A stretch of 14,415 bases of DNA from Coriobacteriia bacterium (GTDB lineage Bacteria > Actinomycetota > Coriobacteriia > WRKU01 > WQUG01): contig WQVS01000024.1 in NCBI GenBank assembly GCA_009785705.1, positions 1-14,415 on the forward strand, written 5' to 3'. Positions 6,652 through 13,054 of this stretch are shown piece after piece (position 1 is the stretch's first letter; every line of letters starts with the position of its first letter). The translations under genes and the position numbers were made by a program. The notes below the pieces were generated by a model, which was given only the letters and a program-made list of their open reading frames with translations, was not told the DNA's origin and did not search any database.

Positions 6652-7500
6652 ATGACAAACGACAACTACATTGCTACCAATAAGCAGGCCTGGGAAGAGG
6701 CCTTTGACTTGCGCAAGAGCGGCTATGGGGACGATGTTGCCCAGCGCCTACTAAGCGAAAAGCCACTTTCCTTTTTCGAGGATGACCTACAGGTCCTACT
6801 CAAAAAGATAGACATCAAAGATAAAACTATCGCCCATTTTTGCTGCAATAATGGACGTGAACTGCTTTCCCTAATGCAGGCAGGTGCTGCTCATGGGGTG
6901 GGCTTTGACATTGCAGAAAACATCTTAGAGCAGGCGCGAAGTATCGCCAAAGAAGCAGGCATCAAGAACTGTGAATTTGTAGCAGGGAACATCCTCGATA
7001 TACCTAATATCAAGCAGGATAGTCATCACGATACCTACCATAGCACTTTCGACAGTCACTTTGACCTAATTCTTTTCACTATCGGGGCTCTACCGTGGAT
7101 TCATGACCTGGATGCACTCTTCCAGGTAGTCGCACGCTGCCTTAAGCCTGGTGGAGTACTACTCATCCATGAGGGGCACCCCATCACCAACATGTTGGCA
7201 GCACCGGGAGAACCATCCTTTAATCCTGATGTCCTGGACAAAGCAGTCTATCCCTACTTTAATCGTGAGCCCTGGATTGAACTTGCCGGACTACAGTACA
7301 TGACGGGTGGCAATAAGTCACTGTCACAGCCTCTAACCAGTTACGTACACAATATGGGCGATATCATCACGGCAATCGCCAATAACAAGCTGCATATACA
7401 GTCACTGCAAGAGTTTGACTACGACATAGGCATGCTTACTGAAGTCTACGATAAGGGACTGTTCCCTCTTTCCTATATTTTGCTTGCCACAAAAGACTAG
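6652..7500 (+). CDS. Class I SAM-dependent methyltransferase
   Basis: The 282-residue protein has a Rossmann methyltransferase core. Motif I is unusual, IAHFCCNNGRELLSL (60-74), with cysteines and asparagines in place of the usual glycine-rich GxGxG. The acidic ribose-binding residue is in GVGFDIAE (D86), the VAGNILDIP segment (110-118) is the motif II/III region, FDLILFTIGAL (137-147) is the motif IV strand, and LKPGGVLLIHE (164-174) is motif V. A His/Asp-rich stretch (about 121-136, DSHHDTYHS) is inserted before motif IV. The substrate is unknown. GGAGGA lies 11 bases before ATG 6652, a rather long spacing, but no better start is visible. It follows the GCS2-family gene by 137 bases on the same strand. 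Confidence 0.85.
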   Translation: MTNDNYIATNKQAWEEAFDLRKSGYGDDVAQRLLSEKPLSFFEDDLQVLLKKIDIKDKTIAHFCCNNGRELLSLMQAGAAHGVGFDIAENILEQARSIAKEAGIKNCEFVAGNILDIPNIKQDSHHDTYHSTFDSHFDLILFTIGALPWIHDLDALFQVVARCLKPGGVLLIHEGHPITNMLAAPGEPSFNPDVLDKAVYPYFNREPWIELAGLQYMTGGNKSLSQPLTSYVHNMGDIITAIANNKLHIQSLQEFDYDIGMLTEVYDKGLFPLSYILLATKD

Positions 7501-7550
7501 AGTGTCGATGCAGATGTGCGGATGCAGCCACACGTAGACCTAGCCACAGG

Positions 7551-7556
7551 TATACT
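7551..7556 (+). promoter_or_regulatory. -10-like TATACT before the transglutaminase-like gene
   Basis: TATACT matches five of six consensus bases and ends eight bases before ATG 7565, with no Shine-Dalgarno in between. This is compatible with a leaderless start. No -35 is recognisable, so the call is weak on its own. Confidence 0.35.
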
Positions 7557-7564
7557 TGTTAATC

Positions 7565-8743
7565 ATGAAAAGCAGTCGCCGACTTATACTGATAATATCT
7601 CTATCTGTGTTGGGCATTACGGTCCTCCTCGCTGCTAGCGCATTTATTGGACTCCACGTTTACCAGCGCTTTGAAGAGATTCAGGTAGAAATACGTTATG
7701 AGCAGCTCCTTGCTCGTCAAGAAGTGGCAGCTCAAGTAGTTGATGACTACTTCGGCATCCAGAAGCCCTGGCTTATGCCTGCCATCAACCCACCAGAAAA
7801 CACCCCAGCAACTATTGCTTTCGAATTCATGGGGCAAGAACACTCCGTTCAGGCTGAAGCTAACCCTCGCATTTATTACGGAGCAAAAACGGCTGACCGC
7901 ACGAGTTTGTGGGAAAATTTTTGGCTCGAAGTGGGTAATGCAGAGGGACTCCTTGAGAAAGTCTACTACGATGCCCTCACCTTTGAGCCACAGATGGATC
8001 ACGCCATTGAAAGTGTGCTAGTCCAACTTCGCGAGATTCGCGATACTTACGACCTAAGCAATGATGAATACATTGAGCTTATAGTTAAGTATGTCCAATC
8101 CATTCCTTACTGCTACGACCATGGAACAACTGACCTGGACAGACCTGTTGGTTGTCCGCGCACTCCTATTCAAACTCTGGTTGACGGCACAGGAGATTGT
8201 GACGAAACAGCCATGCTTTTGGTCGCACTTCTTCATCGAGAAAACTTCCCCGTATCACTACTTTTCTTTGAGCCAGAGCAACACATGTCTGTAGGTCTAC
8301 GCACCGAAGGCAAAGGCTTCAGGGAAACAGGCTACATCTTTGTAGAGTCTACAAGCTTCTCCTACATTTCGGAAATGCCTGAGGTCTTCGGATGGGAAGA
8401 TGAGGAAATAGTGCTGGAATCTACTCCTCTTGTACTGTCCATAGGAACGGAAGTAGAAAATCCCATGCCCTACTTCTCTGCAGAGGCACTGGAAGAAATC
8501 GAGCGCATCATTGATGTTCGTAACCGCGCAGAAGCTGCTGCCGACAATCTGCGTCACTGGATTGAGCGTACCCCCATGAGCCAAGCAGACTTCAACCGCC
8601 ATGTTGCAAGACATGACCTTTGCTTTACTGCCCTAAACCGTTTTCAATACGTAAAACCAGACCCAGCAGGGATAGAAAATACTGACTTTATGGACCGCGT
8701 ACAGGCAATCGAATGGATTAATCAGAATGCCTGGTGGGAGTAA
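7565..8743 (+). CDS. Membrane-anchored transglutaminase-like protein
   Basis: The protein has 392 residues from ATG 7565. A short basic start (MKSSRR) and one hydrophobic helix (about 7-30) anchor it, with the rest probably outside the membrane. The core matches the transglutaminase-like papain fold: RTPIQTLVDGTGDCDETAMLL holds the putative nucleophile Cys212, followed by His240 in EQHMSVGL and an acidic third residue at Glu261 in YIFVESTS. Such bacterial proteins are often cysteine proteases or amidases at the envelope rather than true cross-linkers. The C-terminal third (about 300-392) is helical with no recognised domain. TTG 7556 in the same frame is less likely. The gene follows the methyltransferase by 64 bases and may be independently transcribed, since a TATACT lies just upstream of the ATG. 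Confidence 0.82.
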   Translation: MKSSRRLILIISLSVLGITVLLAASAFIGLHVYQRFEEIQVEIRYEQLLARQEVAAQVVDDYFGIQKPWLMPAINPPENTPATIAFEFMGQEHSVQAEANPRIYYGAKTADRTSLWENFWLEVGNAEGLLEKVYYDALTFEPQMDHAIESVLVQLREIRDTYDLSNDEYIELIVKYVQSIPYCYDHGTTDLDRPVGCPRTPIQTLVDGTGDCDETAMLLVALLHRENFPVSLLFFEPEQHMSVGLRTEGKGFRETGYIFVESTSFSYISEMPEVFGWEDEEIVLESTPLVLSIGTEVENPMPYFSAEALEEIERIIDVRNRAEAAADNLRHWIERTPMSQADFNRHVARHDLCFTALNRFQYVKPDPAGIENTDFMDRVQAIEWINQNAWWE

Positions 8744-8860
8744 AGTAGCAAGCGCATAAGGATAGACACGAGCGAGAAAAAGTGCCTACCCTCAGGCGCC
8801 AACTACAGCTAATCAGCTATAGCTACCCAACCAATTACAACCACTCGTTGGCCGCTCTAG

Positions 8861-9448
8861 CTAATCTTCTGCATTAGGTGGAGTAAAGATAACTGCAACG
8901 GAACGTGCCTTGCGGTCAGGGCTGGGCTCCGCATCTTTATAGGGCTGAATCGCCTCGTTGATTTTTGCAGAAAGCTCCTTCAGCTCATCAAGACTTGCAT
9001 AGAAAGAAGTCACCCTAAAGCCTGAACCGTCAGCCCTAAGGTTAATCTCCTCCTGGTCAGTATAGGCCTTGAACTCTTTCAGTAGCCCAATAGAAAACTG
9101 CTGAAACAGCTTAAAGTAGGTCTCGCCAGAATTGCTTGCAATCATGTCTTCAATATCAGCTTCGAGGTCAATGGCAAGGGCATATACTTTCTCGACGACA
9201 TTCCTAATCTGGCGCTCTTCCACCACCTTCAAGACATCATCAGAAACCATCTTTTTAAGGTGTCGGTACAAGGTCGCCTGAGGAATGTTTGGGTGCTTCT
9301 GCGCCAAAGACTTTGCTGTTGCCTGTCCCTGTCCATGTATTTCCAAGATAAGGATGTTCGTCACAGGATTTGTCAAATATCCCAAGAGCTTATCGGTCGC
9401 CATTTTCGACTCTTTTCCTGCGGACTGCCCAAGCTGCTTATCTTGCAT
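8861..9448 (-). CDS. Winged-helix (ArsR/HTH_20-like) transcriptional regulator
   Basis: The 195-residue protein begins with a winged HTH (about 16-90). NPVTNILILEIHGQGQATAKSLAQKHP is followed by the recognition helix NIPQATLYRHLKKMVSDDVL. The segment QIRNVVEKVYAL resembles the wing and linker. The C-terminal half is helical with a final beta region and resembles ligand-sensing parts of small regulators with an HTH_20-type domain. ATG 9448 overlaps the stop of the hydrolase gene (TAATG) and has GAGGTGA seven bases upstream; ATG 9403 (MATDKLL) is an alternative. It is the second gene of a two-gene operon with the hydrolase, and the palindrome at 10557-10583 in front of that operon is a good candidate for its own binding site. 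Confidence 0.85.
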   Translation of the reverse strand: MQDKQLGQSAGKESKMATDKLLGYLTNPVTNILILEIHGQGQATAKSLAQKHPNIPQATLYRHLKKMVSDDVLKVVEERQIRNVVEKVYALAIDLEADIEDMIASNSGETYFKLFQQFSIGLLKEFKAYTDQEEINLRADGSGFRVTSFYASLDELKELSAKINEAIQPYKDAEPSPDRKARSVAVIFTPPNAED

Positions 9449-10518
9449 TAACTGCTCACCTCAGTCTCATCTTTAGCCACGCTCTTAGCCTCATCGCCTG
9501 CCCAATCTGTCTGGTCTGTCCCGCTCACATGGACCAGAATCCAGTCCGCTATGTCATCAATCACATAGTCCTCAACGGGGCGCTCAAGCTTAAACTCTTG
9601 CATAGCCTTGCTGATATCATCAGTAACACTGGGCATAAAGGCATGATTCAGACCTTCATACAGCTTAAAGCTCGCACGGGGATTATCTGCCAGGAGCCTC
9701 TTGTACTTATTAAAGTCCTGCTCGACCAAGACCTGAAGGTCATTTGCACCCTGTATGGCAAGAATAGGCTTCATTGACTGGCGGAGGTAGTCCACCGTTG
9801 GCCAGTCTCCCATTTCCTTCAGATAATACAGCGAGGTATTACCTGCAAAGGGTACCGCCTTTGCCTCTTCGTCACTCATCTCTGAAATGCCCGACAACTT
9901 CTTTGCATACTTGTCTACCTGCTTCTTTGCTATCCAAGCAATAAGCCCTTTGGCATTCTTCAAATAGTCTTCTTGCTGCTGCTTCATGATGTCTTCTAGC
10001 CTACGAGGCGAACCTGCCATGATGATAAGGCCTGCAAAGTTACCCGCATGACCATCCCAGCTACCGCTACTAATATCGGCAGCATCAACAACACCCGAGG
10101 CATCAATACGGGGAGCCAACATTCCGCCCAAACTATGTCCTGCCACGTAGATGTGCTCCGAATCAATGCGAGGGTCATCTTTCAGCAAATCTGCAGCAAG
10201 TACCGCATCCTCAACAACTTCTTCCTTCACGCTAAGACTAGGTTTTAGCTTCTTCACCATTTTTTTACCATGTGTAAAAGATCTCTTGTTATAACGAATT
10301 GCTGCAATTCCGTGCGCTGCTAATCCTTCTGCAATGTCTTTGAAAGGACGAATACCCTTAATCTTCTCATCCATATCATGTGCCCCCGAACCATGCACCA
10401 GCACCACAGCAGGAAAGGGAGCAGAAGTGGAGATTGTATCCGTGTCGTCAGGCAGAGTTAAAAGTCCCTCAAGAGGATAGCTTGTTCCTTCACCTAAGAT
10501 TATTTTTTCTTGAATCAT
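9448..10518 (-). CDS. Alpha/beta hydrolase (esterase/peptidase-like)
   Basis: The 356-residue cytoplasmic protein has no signal peptide. The fold motifs are complete: HGSG oxyanion loop (42-45), nucleophile elbow GHSLGG with Ser129, Asp260 in IQGANDLQV and His292 in GLNHAF. A lid-like helical insertion rich in Lys and Glu lies between about 172 and 238. The pattern LVHGSGAHDMDE with FKDIAEGLAAHGIAAIRYNKR is that of esterase/prolyl-oligopeptidase-type hydrolases of broad or unknown substrate. Start ATG 10518 is firm, with AGAAGGAG six bases upstream. The product is likely controlled by the HTH regulator translated from the overlapping next gene. Confidence 0.9.
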   Translation of the reverse strand: MIQEKIILGEGTSYPLEGLLTLPDDTDTISTSAPFPAVVLVHGSGAHDMDEKIKGIRPFKDIAEGLAAHGIAAIRYNKRSFTHGKKMVKKLKPSLSVKEEVVEDAVLAADLLKDDPRIDSEHIYVAGHSLGGMLAPRIDASGVVDAADISSGSWDGHAGNFAGLIIMAGSPRRLEDIMKQQQEDYLKNAKGLIAWIAKKQVDKYAKKLSGISEMSDEEAKAVPFAGNTSLYYLKEMGDWPTVDYLRQSMKPILAIQGANDLQVLVEQDFNKYKRLLADNPRASFKLYEGLNHAFMPSVTDDISKAMQEFKLERPVEDYVIDDIADWILVHVSGTDQTDWAGDEAKSVAKDETEVSS

Positions 10519-10544
10519 CCTGAACTCCTTCTGCTTAAAAGTTC

Positions 10545-10588
10545 GTTATCATCATTGTTATATTATCATTATGATAATATAACTGCAA
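10545..10588 (-). promoter_or_regulatory. Operator-like palindrome overlapping the hydrolase operon promoter
   Basis: A perfect 13-bp inverted repeat (GTTATATTATCAT at 10557-10569, T at 10570, ATGATAATATAAC at 10571-10583) is joined on one side by a third related half-site, GTTATCATCATT at 10545-10556. On the minus strand TTGCAG (10583-10588) can serve as -35, and -10-like sequences (GATAAT, TAATAT, TATAAC) lie inside the palindrome. A protein bound here would block transcription of the hydrolase-regulator operon. AT-rich, partly repeated structure and position make it a strong candidate autoregulatory operator. Confidence 0.65.
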
Positions 10589-10594
10589 ATTAAG

Positions 10595-10639
10595 AGAGTG
10601 CGTCCCCACCAGCAGCCATGTAAGGCAAGGACACACTCT
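10595..10639 (-). terminator. Possible terminator after the surface-protein gene
   Basis: AGAGTG (10595-10600) plus GTCC (10602-10605) pairs with GGAC (10629-10632) plus CACTCT (10634-10639), with one mismatch, across a loop of about 23 bases. On the minus strand the hairpin follows the surface-protein gene, which ends at 10669, and precedes the hydrolase promoter. The tail (CTTAATTT) is a poor T-tract, so the call is tentative. Confidence 0.35.
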
Positions 10640-10668
10640 GCTTAAAACTTATGGAATATCAGTTTTTC

Positions 10669-12660
10669 CTAAGCATCCCTTTTGCTAGGGAAAAGGTGTT
10701 TTCTTTCAAAGTAGACGATACTCAGTACAATGCTTAGACTAGCAGCCATCATGAGTGCATAAAGGAATGCGCTAGCTTCATCGCCTGTTTTAGGACCAGC
10801 TTTTGGCTGTTTAGCCTCTTGCAGTGTCGCTACTTCATTTGGGGCACTTTCTGTACCTACATTAACCTCTACTACTGTTTTCTTGCTAGTGTTAGTAGTA
10901 CCTTGGGGCTGCGTTCCACCATCTTGGCCATTTCCTGCGTTTCCGCCTGTTCCCTGCTCTGGCTCTGTCTCAAAAGGAGTTTCTATTTCATTGCCAGGCT
11001 CTTCTGGATTTGGCTCAGGCTCTGGTTCGGGTTCCGGATCAGGGTCTGGTTCTGGGTCGGGTTCAGGGTCAGTTTCCGCTGGTGTACCGTCACCAGGTTC
11101 AGGTTCGGGTTCTGGCTCAGGTTCGGGGTCTGGGTCAGGTGTCGTCTCTGTCGGCGTAGTACTTTCATCAGGACCCGGAGTAGTTTCTGTAGGTGTGGTG
11201 CTTTCGTCTGGTCCAGGAGTAGTTTCAGTTGGCGTGGTGCTCTCATCGGGACCGGGAACGGTCTCAGTTGGAGTCTCACTCTTATCACACTTGGGCCATT
11301 TCTTGCCTCTCACCTTAGGCTCAACAACTAGTGACCAGGACCATTCTGTCTCCATGACTTCATCGTACACATGACTGTAAGAGTAATTCTCTAGCGAGAA
11401 CTGAGGGACAGGTGCTAGCTCTTCTTGCCATGACCAGACAGTCTTCATTTCTTCGCTATGCTTCTCTGAATAAGAATAAATCTCTAGATTGAACACAGGA
11501 ACAGTCTCGACAACATACTTATTCCAAGTAAAGTTAGTAGAACTGTTTCTAGTAATCGTCATATAGATGATGCCTGTATTCCCCGTAGTGGGAACGCGGT
11601 GCGCTGGGTTACTCACCCAGGCATTGTAGCTAGAAATAGAGCCACTAAAGGTCCTAGATGAACCTGTAGAAATCCCATTAAGCGCAGAGGTGGTCGCATC
11701 TCTAAAGCCAGCCGAAACAGCCCATCCAGAGATATAGCTAGCTGTACCATTGCCACCATTAAAGGGATCAACGTCTCCTGACAGGTGGTTTTCCCTATTG
11801 GCAACGTATACCAAGCCCCAGTTATACCCGCGACTACTATAGGGAAGCTTATTGTTGTAGTCACTCATGAACTGTTCACCAGATATCGTAACGGGCAGGC
11901 CTGTTACTGAATCCCTCATAAGTTGACGTGTGAAGTTACCACCAACATCGCCAGGTACCTGATTTGCATAGGGCACATTAAAGGCATCTGTCGTGTAGTT
12001 TCCCGTAGTCACATATCCGTCAAAGTAGGTCTTACCTGTCGGAACAGACTTCGTAACCAAGGTCTTATTGTTTCCGTCAACCAAAGCCTCGTCGTCTGTT
12101 TCAAAGAAGAGTCTGGTAGTGTTATTTTCGCTAACAACAGTATCAACAAGCGCTTTGCTGTTTAGCCAGCCTGAGGGAATCTCTGCAGGAATGGTCCCTG
12201 CTGAAACAAGTCCCCAAGGAATGTCAGAAATAACATAAGGCGTTCCGTCATTGAGGGAGTCTGTCCACTTGTCCCCGGACAAGAAGTAGTCACTTTTTAC
12301 ATTGCGGCTATAGTCGTCCTCAATACCTGTTGGCAGCATAGACTTCAGATGAACGATGTAAGAGTCGCTGTCTAGGCCCTTCGTAAAGTATCCAGAGTGA
12401 ATATAGTCTCCCGTCGACACTTCCTGTTCTGACAGATTAGCAGCATCCCAATCTACATCGTCCTTATTATTGGTCTTGAAAAAGATTGAGGCTGAACCAT
12501 CTGATTCTATCTGATAGCTGCTAAAAGCAGGATGTGTTAGATGGCTTGCAATAAAACGTGGCGGAGTTTGTCCAAAAGCTATACTACTCGGAAGAAGTAC
12601 AAGGAACATGATTACAGTAAGAATTAGTGCATGCTTCTTCAGCTTCGTGGCGGTCTTCAT
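10669..12660 (-). CDS. Secreted surface protein with repeats and sortase-type tail
   Basis: The 663-residue protein has a signal peptide (1-about 31, KK followed by a hydrophobic core, cleavage near AFGQ). Residues 57-152 and 184-286 form two homologous domains with shared S-x-x-F-F-x-T, TG..Y..GY.T.G and WGLV positions. A further Gly/Ser/Thr-rich beta-like region is at about 290-385. Then come two 31-residue repeats (387-417 and 418-448; LExYSYS...WSW), three PGPDESTTPTETT repeats (469-507) and a Pro-Glu/Asp stalk (508-553). A linker precedes the tail: GPKTGD (622-627), hydrophobic helix (about 630-650) and RKH-containing positive end. This is the layout of a cell-wall-anchored adhesin-like protein. 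The sorting motif has Gly in place of Leu of LPxTG. The ligand is unknown. GGAGGG precedes ATG 12660 at about nine bases. Confidence 0.88.
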   Translation of the reverse strand: MKTATKLKKHALILTVIMFLVLLPSSIAFGQTPPRFIASHLTHPAFSSYQIESDGSASIFFKTNNKDDVDWDAANLSEQEVSTGDYIHSGYFTKGLDSDSYIVHLKSMLPTGIEDDYSRNVKSDYFLSGDKWTDSLNDGTPYVISDIPWGLVSAGTIPAEIPSGWLNSKALVDTVVSENNTTRLFFETDDEALVDGNNKTLVTKSVPTGKTYFDGYVTTGNYTTDAFNVPYANQVPGDVGGNFTRQLMRDSVTGLPVTISGEQFMSDYNNKLPYSSRGYNWGLVYVANRENHLSGDVDPFNGGNGTASYISGWAVSAGFRDATTSALNGISTGSSRTFSGSISSYNAWVSNPAHRVPTTGNTGIIYMTITRNSSTNFTWNKYVVETVPVFNLEIYSYSEKHSEEMKTVWSWQEELAPVPQFSLENYSYSHVYDEVMETEWSWSLVVEPKVRGKKWPKCDKSETPTETVPGPDESTTPTETTPGPDESTTPTETTPGPDESTTPTETTPDPDPEPEPEPEPEPGDGTPAETDPEPDPEPDPDPEPEPEPEPNPEEPGNEIETPFETEPEQGTGGNAGNGQDGGTQPQGTTNTSKKTVVEVNVGTESAPNEVATLQEAKQPKAGPKTGDEASAFLYALMMAASLSIVLSIVYFERKHLFPSKRDA
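10783..10797 (-). other. Sorting-signal-like motif GPKTG
   Basis: The residues encoded here are Gly-Pro-Lys-Thr-Gly (622-626), followed by Asp, a hydrophobic span and a positively charged tail. The layout equals a class LPxTG sortase signal except that the first position is Gly rather than Leu. Whether a sortase accepts it cannot be told from this window, which encodes no sortase. Confidence 0.6.
11002..11256 (-). repeat. Low-complexity stalk repeats in the surface protein
   Basis: Three tandem 13-codon units (PGPDESTTPTETT) cover 11140-11256. They are followed, further toward the C-terminus, by Pro-Glu/Pro-Asp dipeptide runs at 11002-11139. These form an acidic, rod-like spacer between the folded part and the membrane anchor. 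Repeat number is likely to vary between strains by slippage or recombination. Confidence 0.85.
11317..11502 (-). repeat. Two tandem 31-residue units in the surface protein
   Basis: Residues 387-417 and 418-448 share V-P-x-F-x-L-E-x-Y-S-Y-S, then E-x-M-x-T and W-S-W, then a Pro end, with exactly equal length. They form a clear tandem duplication just before the stalk. Confidence 0.8.
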
Positions 12661-12742
12661 AGTGGCGATCCCTCCCTAAATGTGGCGGTTACTACAAGAT
12701 TACAACAATTAATCCTTAATTTCTTCATAATCTTCTACACAC

Positions 12743-12770
12743 ATAATACACTATTCATCAACGTTTGCAA
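12743..12770 (-). promoter_or_regulatory. Promoter of the surface-protein gene
   Basis: On the minus strand TTGCAA (12765-12770) and TATTAT (12743-12748) are separated by 16 bases, giving a start near 12736 and a 5' leader of about 75 bases that includes GGAGGG. The sequence around it is strongly AT-rich. Confidence 0.5.
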
Positions 12771-13054
12771 GCAAAATATCCACATTTTCTTTATTTTTTG
12801 CACATTAATCCTATGAATGGGTGTCGAAATGACCCAGATTGAGCTGAAATTGCGAAAAAAGCTGTCGTGGACAGGAAGAATTGAATTGATTGTTGATTTT
12901 CGCTAAATACGCAATTGTCCTAGGGATTTTGCCTTTTCTGAGACAAAGGGCGGCGCACTAAACAAAATAAATGAACGCACTAAAGCAGATTGGCACAGCA
13001 AACAAAATACTAGAGCAGATTGATACAAGCAGCGAAGAGACTCTGCGTGCTTCC
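12771..13054. other. Intergenic region between the surface-protein and rsmA genes
   Basis: No gene can be supported here. The first part is AT-rich upstream sequence of the surface-protein promoter. A 29-codon plus-strand frame at 12817-12906 has no Shine-Dalgarno and is probably chance. A 15-base string at 12890-12904 also occurs at 3067-3081. Near 12961-13022 there is an imperfect direct repeat (AACAAAATA then AGCAGATTG, twice). No clear terminator for rsmA is visible. Confidence 0.5.

Noticed and set aside
7601..8002. 133-codon minus-strand frame inside the transglutaminase-like gene
   Set aside because: Shadow of the real coding frame; no plausible start signal or motif.
8803..8822. Short hairpin between the convergent transglutaminase-like and HTH regulator genes
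   Set aside because: Eight pairs with a mismatch and no T-tract on either strand; not enough for a terminator call.
10883..11374. Open plus-strand frame rich in Gly-Ser repeats
   Set aside because: It is the reverse complement of the Pro-Glu/Asp stalk and Thr-rich repeats of the surface protein; low-complexity codons keep opposite frames open.
12817..12906. 29-codon plus-strand frame
   Set aside because: No ribosome binding site, no recognisable similarity, and length within chance expectation.
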